DNA of 43,059 nucleotides, taken from the NCBI GenBank assembly GCA_902793465.1, contig CADBDT010000021.1, positions 1 to 43,059 on the forward strand, in the 5' to 3' direction. Source of the stretch: an uncultured Coriobacteriaceae bacterium (GTDB lineage Bacteria; Actinomycetota; Coriobacteriia; Coriobacteriales; Atopobiaceae). Both the position numbers and the translations under genes were made by a program. Below the pieces are notes generated by a model. The model ran no database searches, was not told the DNA's origin, and worked only from the letters and a program-made list of their open reading frames with translations. Shown here one piece after another: positions 33,596 through 41,889 of the stretch. Position 1 is the first letter of the stretch. Each line of letters opens with the position of its first letter.

Positions 33596-36169
33596 CTACA
33601 AGACCTCTCGATACGTAGCCTCTTGTACTCGAAGTTCCTCAAGACCATCCTCGTCCAAAAGAACCTCGCGCGGCTTGGAGCCATCCGGTGGCCCCACTAT
33701 TCCTTTTGCTTCAAGCATGTCCATAATTCGTCCAGCACGAGCATAGCCCACTTTTAGGCGACGTTGCAGACCAGACGTAGAACCCAAGCGAGACTCCACT
33801 ACTATTTGGGCAGCCTCCCAAACCAGCGGGTCGTCTCCATCCGCATCACCGCCATGCGTGGCTGAGTTGCCGGCCTGACCGGGAATGACAGCAGAGAGTA
33901 TTTCCTCATGATAATCCGGCTCTGCCTGGTTTCTTATGAAGTCAACAACCTCGTTGATCTCGGAATCCGAAGTATAGCATCCTAGTACACGCTGCATGTT
34001 TAATCCTCTATACTTAAAAAGCATGTCGCCATTTCCAAGCAGGCGCTCTGCGCCGGTTTCGTCCAGAATCACGCGTGAGTCGATACCTGACGAGACTTTG
34101 AGGGCTATGCGGTTGTCGATGTTTGACTTAATGAGTCCCGTTACCACGTTTGCAGATGGCCTTTGCGTTGCAATAACGAGGTGGATTCCTGCCGCACGTG
34201 CCAGCTGCGCTATGCGCACAATCGACGCCTCCACATCCTTGCCTGCAACCATCATGAGGTCAGAGAGCTCGTCGATAATGACCACAAGAAACGGCATGGG
34301 CTGCGGGGGGTTTTCCATATCGTCAAACTTGCCAGAAACGCACATTCGGTTATATACGTTTATCTCGCGCGCACCAGCACGCTCGAACACCTTTAGCCTC
34401 CGCTCCATTTCGGATACTGCCCACTGCAAGGCACTCGCTGCCTGCCTGGGCTCCGTGACCACGGGAACGTACAGATGTGGAAGACCGTTGTAGCAGCTAA
34501 ACTCAACGCGCTTTGGGTCAATCATAATGAGTCTTACCTGCTTGGGCGTCGTACGCATAAGCAGCGACATTATCATCGAATTGATCATTACCGACTTGCC
34601 CGAACCTGTTGTACCGGCAACAAGCATATGGGGCATCTTGGATATGTCTGCAACAACTGGCGCTCCACTCGAATCGCGCCCTATTGCAACTTCCAACGGT
34701 CCACCACTTGCATTTGGCAGCACATCGCCAAGGTGTACGTTTTGCCGCGTCTTATTGGGAATCTCTATTCCGACGAACGAAGTGCCTGGAATCGGGGCAA
34801 ATATACGCACTTTTTCTGCAGCCAGAGTCAACGCGATGTCGTCCTCCAGATTGCGAATACGACTCACGCGTTCGCCTTCTCCCATCTCCACCCTAAACGT
34901 CGTAACAATTGGGCCAGATATATAGTCAACTACACGGCTCGTGAGTCCAAACTCGTGGAGTGTGCCCTGGAGGCGCTCCATCGTCTCGTTGAGTTCCTCC
35001 CTACTGCTTGCTGTGCCAGCAGAGTTGGGGTTAGAGCTCAATATATCCATAGGCGGTAGCTCATAGCCCTCTGTACCGTCTCCAGGCCTGTGCGATGCAG
35101 ACGCTTTGACCGTTGCTGTATTCTTTGGCTTACGTAGAAACTCCGGAACCACCAGCTCCTCTGCCGTGGTGTTTGTAACCGAGGGCTCTTTGGCAGAAGC
35201 AGTACGAGCTTGCTTTTTTCCTTTACTGCCAGACTTGGCACTCTTCTTGGTCGCCTTTGCATACCTTTTGGGTGTCTCTTCCGCCATTTGCGCGATTTGT
35301 TCTGGCTCGATCTTGGTGGTCTTGTTGTCTGCAAGGTTCGGCTGAGCATCCTCGACCATAAGCGTATCGTGCTCAATGTGCTTTTGGCCCTCATTCTTCT
35401 GGCTCTTTTTGCGACGCGTGAGCACCGTTGTCTTTCGCGCGCCTATAAAGGATGTGGCTCCAGCATCGCTGCCTTTATCCGCATAGCCGTTCCCAACAAA
35501 ATCGTCCTCTGACGGCTCGATTTTCCTGGACCAGCTTTCGCGACGTATGGACGCACGCTCCTCACGCGCGGACGCCCTTACCTCTCTTACACGCTCTGCA
35601 CCGGCTCGAAGGCGAACTACAAACCCAGACACAGAAAAGCCGCAGATAATTACACCTAGTATCGCAAGACCAATGAGCAGCACGAGTCCCACGGGCCTCC
35701 CCACCAAGCGAAGAAGAACCCATGCTACTCCCCCGCCAACATATCCTCCGGCATCTTGAAGCACCATTTGGTCAAGAACGATGGAGGGGTCTGAATCCGC
35801 ACCTGGCACAAACAGCGATATGAGAGAGAGTATGGATAGGCTTACTATGCCGAGGCCAAGCGCAGCACGACCACCAAACGGCTCCTCGCCCTCTACAAAG
35901 AAGGTAAGTGAATACAAGAAGAGCGTTATGGGGCACAGTATGGCACCGACGCCAAAGCACATGGTGAGCCCGCGCTCAACTGCATGGGTAACTACGGCAC
36001 TGCTGGACGAAACCAACGATACCAACAAGGCAATTGCCACGATTGCAAGCAGAACGCCTACCATGTCGTTCTGAAGCGATGCCCTCGTGAGTCCTACGCG
36101 TGCCTGTCTGTTTTGATTCTGTGCCTTGGCCTTGCCTTTTGCTGCGTTTGTTCTGCGCTTTTGGGGCAT
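33596..36169 (-). CDS. ftsK: DNA translocase FtsK/SpoIIIE
   Basis: FtsK pumps chromosomal DNA through the closing division septum. The 857-residue protein has four N-terminal membrane segments (about residues 37-185), a charged linker rich in Lys, Ala and Glu (about 190-370), and a motor domain with Walker A GTTGSGKS near residue 520 and Walker B VVIIDELSDLMM. A C-terminal gamma winged helix (RRLKVGYARAGRIMDMLE) reads orientation sequences. The ATG follows the rnj stop with no gap, and GGAGG lies inside the rnj end, so the two are coupled. Confidence 0.96.
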   Translation of the reverse strand: MPQKRRTNAAKGKAKAQNQNRQARVGLTRASLQNDMVGVLLAIVAIALLVSLVSSSSAVVTHAVERGLTMCFGVGAILCPITLFLYSLTFFVEGEEPFGGRAALGLGIVSLSILSLISLFVPGADSDPSIVLDQMVLQDAGGYVGGGVAWVLLRLVGRPVGLVLLIGLAILGVIICGFSVSGFVVRLRAGAERVREVRASAREERASIRRESWSRKIEPSEDDFVGNGYADKGSDAGATSFIGARKTTVLTRRKKSQKNEGQKHIEHDTLMVEDAQPNLADNKTTKIEPEQIAQMAEETPKRYAKATKKSAKSGSKGKKQARTASAKEPSVTNTTAEELVVPEFLRKPKNTATVKASASHRPGDGTEGYELPPMDILSSNPNSAGTASSREELNETMERLQGTLHEFGLTSRVVDYISGPIVTTFRVEMGEGERVSRIRNLEDDIALTLAAEKVRIFAPIPGTSFVGIEIPNKTRQNVHLGDVLPNASGGPLEVAIGRDSSGAPVVADISKMPHMLVAGTTGSGKSVMINSMIMSLLMRTTPKQVRLIMIDPKRVEFSCYNGLPHLYVPVVTEPRQAASALQWAVSEMERRLKVFERAGAREINVYNRMCVSGKFDDMENPPQPMPFLVVIIDELSDLMMVAGKDVEASIVRIAQLARAAGIHLVIATQRPSANVVTGLIKSNIDNRIALKVSSGIDSRVILDETGAERLLGNGDMLFKYRGLNMQRVLGCYTSDSEINEVVDFIRNQAEPDYHEEILSAVIPGQAGNSATHGGDADGDDPLVWEAAQIVVESRLGSTSGLQRRLKVGYARAGRIMDMLEAKGIVGPPDGSKPREVLLDEDGLEELRVQEATYREVL

Positions 36170-37831
36170 CTAGACCTCCAAGACAACCGTTATTACCATC
36201 GGTCGCGTATGCGTTCGGTTCCACAGGAAGTTAGAGAGTCCGTTGCGAATTCCCCTTCGGAGCTGATCGACACCCATGTCTGCGGAATCGGTCTTCTCTA
36301 CGCGACCACGCACTACTTCCTGTGCGTCCCTGTTAAGTTCGTCATCGTTCGCAAACGACACGCCGCGACTGTATATCTCTATGTCGCGCGCCTTACGGTG
36401 CCTTCGAGAAACCGTAACAACACATGTTACAATGCCGTCCTTCGAAAGCTTCTGCCGGTCACGCAGCACTACGGGATCGGCATCCGTAACGGATAGACCG
36501 TCCACATAAACCACGCCCGACTCCACTGGTGCGCCAATCCGCACGCGGTGATTGCGCATCTCGAGCGTGTCACCGTTGTCCACAACAAAAATGTTTTCCT
36601 TGGCTATGCCAATTTCTCGCGCAAGCCCGGCGTGTGCGCGCAAGTGCATTGCCTCGCCATGTACAGGCATGAAGTACGTTGGTCTAACCATGGCCAGCAT
36701 GAGCTTGAGCTCCTCCTGGCTCCCGTGGCCAGAAACATGTACCAGGGTCTGGCTCTTGTCGTATATAGCACAGCCGATCTTCGAGAGCGCGTTTATGATG
36801 CCGGCGACGCTCTTCTCGTTGCCAGGTACTGGCGTTGCAGAGATTATTACCGTATCGCGCTCGCAAATAGAGAGGGATTTATGCTCTCCGTTTGCCATGC
36901 GTGACAATGCAGAAAGCGGCTCGCCCTGGCTGCCCGTACATAGAACAACCACCTTGTCGTCAGGTATGTCGTCAACATCGTAGGCATCTATTATGTCTTC
37001 GTCCTTTATGTGTAAATATCCCAGCTCGCGCGCAACGCGTGTGTTGGTGACCATGGACCTGCCGGTAACCACCACCTTGCGACCAACCGCCACACTTGCG
37101 TCGCACACTTGTTGCAGCCTGTGTATGTGGCTCGCAAAGGACGCCACAAAAACCCTGCCGGGAGCGTTCTTAATTATGTGCCGTAACGCCGGCCCAACCG
37201 CAGCTTCGCTCTGCGTAAATCCAGTACATGTGGCATTGGTGGAGTCGGACAGCAAGAGGTCCACGCCATCCGCGGCACACTGGTTTATTGCGCGATAGTT
37301 TGGCGTCTTGCCATCTATGGGCGTCTGATCGAGCTTAAAGTCGCCCGTATGCATAACGGAGCCAGCCGGGGTTCGCATGCAAACGCCCAGCGCTGCAGGT
37401 ATGGAGTGAGTCATGGCAAAAAACGTTATGTCAAATACGCCAAGCTTAACCGTGGCACCGTCCACTACTTCAACGAACTTGGGCGAGCGAATGCGATGCT
37501 CGTTAAGCTTACCCTCAATAAAACCTAGCGTAAGGCTACTCGAGAAGATAGGTACCTTGTGCTGCAGGTCCATGAGCAAGTATGGCAGCGCTCCCGTGTG
37601 GTCTTCGTGTCCGTGGGTAATAATAATTCCTCGCAGCTTATGTTCGTTTTCCAACACATAGGTATAGTCCGGGAGCACGAGGTCTATACCGAGCTGTTCG
37701 TCGTCGGGAAACATGAGTCCCGCGTCTACAAGAACCATATCGTTGCCGTATTCGAATACGGTCATGTTTTTACCGATACCGTCAAGACCTCCCAGCGGAA
37801 TAATCTTTAGCGGTGTCTTCTTTGCTGCCAT
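36170..37831 (-). CDS. rnj: Ribonuclease J
   Basis: RNase J is a metallo-beta-lactamase-fold nuclease with 5' exonuclease and endonuclease activity in mRNA decay and rRNA maturation. The 553-residue protein has the metal-site motif HGHEDHTGALPY near residue 74, MTHSIPAALG, HTGDFKLDQTP, the beta-CASP domain with LLSDSTNA, HVSGHGSQEE, and a C-terminal domain. Length is standard. A strong hairpin stands in its leader. It is fused end-to-start with ftsK. Confidence 0.96.
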   Translation of the reverse strand: MAAKKTPLKIIPLGGLDGIGKNMTVFEYGNDMVLVDAGLMFPDDEQLGIDLVLPDYTYVLENEHKLRGIIITHGHEDHTGALPYLLMDLQHKVPIFSSSLTLGFIEGKLNEHRIRSPKFVEVVDGATVKLGVFDITFFAMTHSIPAALGVCMRTPAGSVMHTGDFKLDQTPIDGKTPNYRAINQCAADGVDLLLSDSTNATCTGFTQSEAAVGPALRHIIKNAPGRVFVASFASHIHRLQQVCDASVAVGRKVVVTGRSMVTNTRVARELGYLHIKDEDIIDAYDVDDIPDDKVVVLCTGSQGEPLSALSRMANGEHKSLSICERDTVIISATPVPGNEKSVAGIINALSKIGCAIYDKSQTLVHVSGHGSQEELKLMLAMVRPTYFMPVHGEAMHLRAHAGLAREIGIAKENIFVVDNGDTLEMRNHRVRIGAPVESGVVYVDGLSVTDADPVVLRDRQKLSKDGIVTCVVTVSRRHRKARDIEIYSRGVSFANDDELNRDAQEVVRGRVEKTDSADMGVDQLRRGIRNGLSNFLWNRTHTRPMVITVVLEV

Positions 37832-37869
37832 TCTTACGCAATTCCTTTCTTTGCGCAGTATCTCATGCG

Positions 37870-37892
37870 CGGCCCCGAATGACTCGGGGCCG
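37870..37892. promoter_or_regulatory. GC-rich hairpin between zinc-ribbon gene and rnj
   Basis: CGGCCCCGA (37870-37878) and TCGGGGCCG (37884-37892) form a perfect 9-bp stem with a 5-base loop. On the minus strand no T-run follows, so it is more likely part of the rnj leader than a terminator. A second small stem, GCGCA with TGCGC, follows toward the rnj start. Confidence 0.45.
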
Positions 37893-37979
37893 TTTGTTCA
37901 GGTAAATAATTCTAGTAAAGTTTTGTTGTCGAACCGATGAGGCATACCACGACACAAAAACGCCAATAGACCTCTACAC

Positions 37980-38708
37980 TTACGCCAGCCTATGGCCACA
38001 GATCATACAGAACTTAAACGAGGGATCAATCTCGCTTCCACACGCCGGACAGCATGGCTTTTGTTCTATAACGGGCTCGGGCGCTGCGCTTAGAGCATTG
38101 CCGCACTCCATGCAGAACCTGTCGTTTTCTCCAACCGTTGCGCCACACTGCGGACATTGCCTTCCAGCTGGTGCTTGCGCTGGTGCTGGTACACTTTCTG
38201 GCTGCGCAGCAACCACCTCTTGTGGAGCAGCGGGGCCACTCGGCTGAGCGGCAACAACCTCGGGCTGAGCAATTGGGGTAGTTGCTTCCTCGGGAGCCAC
38301 TTCCGCCGAATCGGCCACCACGTCAGCTTCGGTTTGCTGTGTTTCCTCGATTGCCTCAGGCTGCTCGGACTCAACCTCAACATTGTTCTCTGGTGCGGCG
38401 TTGTACTCGATCTGCGGCTCTGCAACCGGCTTTTGCTCGGGCTCAGGCGCAGGCTTGTTTTCGTTTACGGGAGCCTGTCCGTAGGCTAGCTTGGCAAGGC
38501 GCTCCACAATCTGCTCACGCTCGGTGTCGCAAGACGCAATTCCGTCAAAGAGGGCTTCGTTGCCCCAACGCAACTCCTCGTTGTCCTTTGTTGCAGCATA
38601 GAGCGTTGAGCCGAGCTGCGCTGCATAGCGCTGCCTAATGCGCGAAAGCTCCTTGAGCCTGTCACGAAGAATCTCGTCGTTGTTTGAGGTGGCGTATATG
38701 TTTTCCAT
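37980..38708 (-). CDS. Zinc-ribbon protein with acidic linker
   Basis: The 242-residue protein is not from a family I can name. Residues 1-75 form a helical, coiled-coil-like region (EILRDRLKELSRIRQRYA). Residues about 78-180 are a Pro/Glu/Ala/Gln linker of low complexity. The C-terminus has two zinc ribbons, CPQCG with FCMECG and CPACG with FCMICG, separated by about 20 residues. No signal peptide or membrane helix is present. AGAGGA precedes the ATG, and a -10 TATAAT lies at 38741-38746. The ribbons suggest protein or nucleic-acid contacts. Confidence 0.75.
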   Translation of the reverse strand: MENIYATSNNDEILRDRLKELSRIRQRYAAQLGSTLYAATKDNEELRWGNEALFDGIASCDTEREQIVERLAKLAYGQAPVNENKPAPEPEQKPVAEPQIEYNAAPENNVEVESEQPEAIEETQQTEADVVADSAEVAPEEATTPIAQPEVVAAQPSGPAAPQEVVAAQPESVPAPAQAPAGRQCPQCGATVGENDRFCMECGNALSAAPEPVIEQKPCCPACGSEIDPSFKFCMICGHRLA

Positions 38709-38740
38709 AATTGAGTCCTCTCGTTACGCAATGTAGGAAC

Positions 38741-38746
38741 ATTATA
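38741..38746 (-). promoter_or_regulatory. -10 box before zinc-ribbon gene
   Basis: A perfect TATAAT on the minus strand lies 33 bases before the ATG; no good -35 is seen at the usual distance. The 364-base gap (38709-39072) otherwise holds the hairpin element at 38871-38992 and no gene. Confidence 0.45.
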
Positions 38747-38870
38747 CTACTCTACATATCGCAGATGACCCACATGACCTGCCAATGCGTGAAACGCTTG
38801 TGGCCAACCTAAACATCTTTGTGCTATGAAACAGTGCATGTAGGGTATTCCAAATACAGCACATCGCGAA

Positions 38871-38992
38871 CCCAAACAGAGACCAGACCGCGAGGCACCT
38901 TGGAAAGCTGCCGCGCGCAGTTCCGCAGTGAAGCGAGGACTGTCTGAGCACGGCGCTCTCCAAGGCGCCTCGCGGTCTGGTCTCTATTTGGG
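38871..38992. repeat. Inverted-repeat element, copy 4 (best hairpin)
   Basis: Arms of 38 bases at 38871-38908 and 38955-38992 pair with three mismatches. In RNA from the minus strand all three become G-U pairs, so the stem is unbroken there. The centre carries the family parts GCGCGCAGTTCCGCAG (38913-38928) and GAGGACTGTCTGAGCACGG (38935-38953), which continue the pairing with bulges. It begins 81 bases downstream of the pnp stop on the minus strand. Confidence 0.9.
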
Positions 38993-39072
38993 GCAATTAT
39001 GTGCCCCCTCTATTCCAGATTTCGAACAACCCGTGCAGGAATATCCAATATGGACGCAGAGGACTACCGTAA

Positions 39073-41277
39073 CTACTTTCCCTCATGGCGACGGCGCGGC
39101 CTGCGTTCTCCGCCATTGTCGCCAGGCCTACGGGTGCGCCTGTTGGGACGCTGCTCGCCTTCGGGACGCCCGGCAGCTGCGGGAGCCTCAGGCTTATTTA
39201 TGCGATCAAGGCTAATCTTGCCCTTCTCGTCTACCTCGAGGACGCGTACTTTAACTTCGTCACCAACAGTAAGAACGTCTTCCACCTTTTCCACGCGACC
39301 CTTAGCCATGCGGGAAATGTGCAAGAGGCCGTCCTTGCCAGGCAAAAGCTCTACAAACGCTCCGAATGGTTGAATACCGACCACGCGGCCAACATACTCT
39401 TCGCCTGGCTCCGGCACCTTTACGATTGCCTTTATGCGATCGATTGCCTCTTTTGCGGCGTCTGCTATGCCGGCTACAAACACCATGCCATCCTCTTGGA
39501 TGTCAACCGTTGCGCCAGTATCGTCCTGGATGCCACGGATTACCTTTCCGCCCGAACCTATTACCTCACGGATCTTGTCGGTGGGTATGCTGAGCGAAAT
39601 AATCTTTGGCGCGGAGTCCTTGGTGTCTTCACGCGGTGCTGGTATGGCCTCAAGCATGGTGTTAAGAATGAACATACGGCCTTCGTGCGCTTGCATGAGC
39701 GCCTGACGCAGGATTTCTGGCGTAAGTCCCGTGGCCTTGTTGTCCATCTGCATGGCAGTGATACCCTTGGTGGTACCGCACACCTTAAAGTCCATGTCGC
39801 CCAGGAAGTCCTCAACACCTTGGATGTCGGTAAGAACTACGGTCTTGCCTTCCTCCTGTATAAGACCCATTGCGACGCCGGACACAGGGCGTACCAGCGG
39901 TACACCAGCATCCATAAGCGCAAGCGTGGAGCCGCAGGTAGACGCCATGGAGCTCGACCCATTGGACTCCATGACTTCGGAGACCACGCGAATGGAATAC
40001 GGGAACTCGTCCTCCGAGGGAATTACCGGCAGCAAGGCGCGCTCGGCAAGCGCACCGTGCCCGAGCTCGCGACGCTTTGGCGCACCCATGCGTCCAGTCT
40101 CGCCCGTGCAGTACGGCGGGAAGTTGTAGTGATGTATGTATCGCTTGCCGTCAACGGGCTCAATGGTGTCCAAACGCTGCCATTCGTTGAGCATGCCAAG
40201 CGTGCAAATAGAAAGCACCTGGGTCTGGCCACGCTGGAAGAGACCGGAGCCATGCACGCGCTTGAGGTAGTTGGGCTTTACCATAAGCGGACGCACCTCG
40301 TCTGCCACTCGCCCGTCTACACGCTCGCCCGTTTCCACCACCATAAGGCGCATCGCATGTTTTTCGAGTGCCTTGAGCTGGGTAGTTATGGGACGCGACC
40401 ACTCGAGCTGCTCTTCTTCGCTAAATTCCGCGCGAATGGCTTCCTTAAGCTCCTCAACCTTCGTAACGCGCGATGCCTTGTCGGCATCCTTAAGAGCGGC
40501 GCTCATTTGGTCAAAGTGAGCGAACACTCGCTCGTGCACCTCGGGTACCGGCTCGTCCAAAATGTACTCGCGCTGTTGTATGGGGCCGTTTGCCTCTTCC
40601 CACTTGCTAAAGAACACCTGCTGCTGCTCGCAGAACGCCGCAATGGCCTCCTGACCAAACGCCATGGCAGCCAGCATGTCCTCCTCGCTAATCTCGTTGG
40701 CACCCGCCTCGAGCATCGATATAAACGTTGCCGAGCCGGCGAGCTCAAGATCAAGATCTGAGTTGTCACGCTCTTCGTAGGTCGGGTTAACAACAAACTC
40801 GCCCGTATCCACATTGCGACCAATACGCACGCAGGCAAGCGGGCCCTCAAAAGGCACGCCACCAACGGTAAGGGCCACGCTCGCGCCCATAACGCAGATC
40901 GTGTCTACCGAGTTGACCTGATCCGCCACTAGCGGCGTTGCAACGACCTGGACCTCGTTGCGAAAACCCTCGGGGAACGACGGACGCAGCGGACGGTCGA
41001 TGAGTCGGGCGGTAAGCGTAGCTTTTTCGCTAGGACGCGACTCGCGCTTTAGGTATCCGCCTGGAATGCGGCCTACCGCGTACATCTTTTCGACAAAATC
41101 CACCGTTAGCGGAAAGAAGTCGTAGTCCTTGCGCTCCTTAGAAACAACAGTCGTAAGCAGGACGGAAGACTCTCCGCACGACACCAGGCATGCGCCTGTT
41201 GTCTGCTTTGCCAACTCCCCCGCCTCAAGACTGTAATGCTTACCGTACAGGTCGAACTCGTGTGTTACTTTTACCAT
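39073..41277 (-). CDS. pnp: Polynucleotide phosphorylase
   Basis: PNPase degrades RNA from the 3' end with phosphate and can add tails. The ATG at 41277 with GGGAAAGAGA upstream gives 734 residues; the open frame upstream overlaps the leader. Two RNase PH-like domains are present (FFPLTVDFVEKMYAVGRIPG and the second with GSSSMASTCGSTLALMDAG), then a KH domain (IGSGGKVIRGIQDDTGA) and an S1 domain (VGRVVGIQPFGAFVELLPG). The tail is basic and Arg/Pro-rich. rpsO lies just upstream, as in most bacteria. Confidence 0.97.
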   Translation of the reverse strand: MVKVTHEFDLYGKHYSLEAGELAKQTTGACLVSCGESSVLLTTVVSKERKDYDFFPLTVDFVEKMYAVGRIPGGYLKRESRPSEKATLTARLIDRPLRPSFPEGFRNEVQVVATPLVADQVNSVDTICVMGASVALTVGGVPFEGPLACVRIGRNVDTGEFVVNPTYEERDNSDLDLELAGSATFISMLEAGANEISEEDMLAAMAFGQEAIAAFCEQQQVFFSKWEEANGPIQQREYILDEPVPEVHERVFAHFDQMSAALKDADKASRVTKVEELKEAIRAEFSEEEQLEWSRPITTQLKALEKHAMRLMVVETGERVDGRVADEVRPLMVKPNYLKRVHGSGLFQRGQTQVLSICTLGMLNEWQRLDTIEPVDGKRYIHHYNFPPYCTGETGRMGAPKRRELGHGALAERALLPVIPSEDEFPYSIRVVSEVMESNGSSSMASTCGSTLALMDAGVPLVRPVSGVAMGLIQEEGKTVVLTDIQGVEDFLGDMDFKVCGTTKGITAMQMDNKATGLTPEILRQALMQAHEGRMFILNTMLEAIPAPREDTKDSAPKIISLSIPTDKIREVIGSGGKVIRGIQDDTGATVDIQEDGMVFVAGIADAAKEAIDRIKAIVKVPEPGEEYVGRVVGIQPFGAFVELLPGKDGLLHISRMAKGRVEKVEDVLTVGDEVKVRVLEVDEKGKISLDRINKPEAPAAAGRPEGEQRPNRRTRRPGDNGGERRPRRRHEGK

Positions 41278-41325
41278 GTTTCTCTTTCCCAATCTTCGCC
41301 AGCCCCCTTGGCAGACGAACCGCAT

Positions 41326-41392
41326 GGCAAGATCTTGTCTTGCCGCATCGCATGTTTGCGATGCATACTGAAGGGGCGCCCGCAGGCGCCCC
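41326..41392 (-). promoter_or_regulatory. Three hairpins between rpsO and pnp
   Basis: In transcript order the stems are GGGGCGCC/GGCGCCCC (41373-41392, loop 4), GCATCGCA/TGCGATGC (41345-41364, loop 4) and GGCAAGA/TCTTGCC (41326-41344, loop 5), all perfect. The first starts 17 bases after the rpsO stop and may be a weak terminator; the last two abut. They could be processing sites or stability elements for the rpsO-pnp transcript. Confidence 0.7.
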
Positions 41393-41408
41393 CCGAACTA
41401 CCGTGTGT

Positions 41409-41687
41409 TTACTGAATGTTGTCGCGAATGCCAAGACTTGCAATAAGCTGACGGTATTCCTCGATGTCCTGCTTCTTTATGTAGGACAGAAGACGACGAC
41501 GCTTACCAACGAGCATGAGCAGGCCACGACGGGTGTGGAAGTCCTTCTTGTGGGACTTCATGTGCTCGGTCAAGCCACGAATGCGCTCAGTGAGTAGGGC
41601 AACCTGCACCGCTGCGGAACCAGAGTCGTTCTCGTCCTTGCCATACTGCTTAATAAGCTCGGCCTTGCGCTCTTTAGATACTGCCAT
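41409..41687 (-). CDS. rpsO: Ribosomal protein S15
   Basis: S15 binds 16S rRNA early in 30S assembly and in several bacteria represses its own mRNA. The ATG at 41687, nine bases after AAAGG, gives 92 residues starting [11 protein letters not shown]. Family segments are [32 protein letters not shown] and [16 protein letters not shown] at 41696 is too close to the ribosome site. Its leader has two crossing stems that reach the ribosome site. Confidence 0.97.
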   Translation of the reverse strand: MAVSKERKAELIKQYGKDENDSGSAAVQVALLTERIRGLTEHMKSHKKDFHTRRGLLMLVGKRRRLLSYIKKQDIEEYRQLIASLGIRDNIQ

Positions 41688-41700
41688 AACAATCAACCTT

Positions 41701-41752
41701 TCTTCTCACAGATACGCCCCAAACTGAGAAGACCGTCTGGCAGGACGTATCT
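41701..41752 (-). promoter_or_regulatory. rpsO leader with crossing stems
   Basis: On the minus strand, AGATACG (41752-41746) can pair with CGTATCT (41716-41710). TCTTCTCA (41732-41725) can pair with TGAGAAGA (41708-41701). The pairs cross, so they form a pseudoknot or two exclusive states. The last strand abuts the AAGG ribosome site, so pairing could block translation. An S15 autoregulatory element is inferred. Confidence 0.55.
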
Positions 41753-41777
41753 CTAAGTTCAGGGTAATGACTTGGGC

Positions 41778-41806
41778 ATTTTAGCATGAGACCATTTGCT
41801 ACACAA
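41778..41806 (-). promoter_or_regulatory. rpsO promoter
   Basis: On the minus strand, -35 TTGTGT and -10 TAAAAT are 17 bases apart, predicting a leader of about 85 bases that includes the crossing stems. Confidence 0.6.
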
Positions 41807-41851
41807 ATCATCCATTGGGTTGCGTACGCACTTGGATGTCGCGGCGGGAGG

Positions 41852-41884
41852 GGCAGGTAAGCTTACTATGTAAGCTTACCTGCC
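41852..41884 (-). terminator. 15-bp perfect hairpin after secreted-protein gene
   Basis: GGCAGGTAAGCTTAC (41852-41866) and GTAAGCTTACCTGCC (41870-41884) pair perfectly with a 3-base loop, five bases after the stop codon at 41890. No T-run follows on the minus strand, so termination may need other factors, or the stem protects the 3' end. Confidence 0.6.
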
Positions 41885-41889
41885 TATTA

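Noticed and set aside
5718..38992. Insertion sequences
   Set aside because: The inverted repeats enclose no transposase and are under 310 bases; only a MITE-like origin remains possible.
39085..40761. 558-residue plus-strand frame opposite pnp
   Set aside because: Antisense shadow of pnp in a codon-biased gene; composition and lack of motifs argue against coding.
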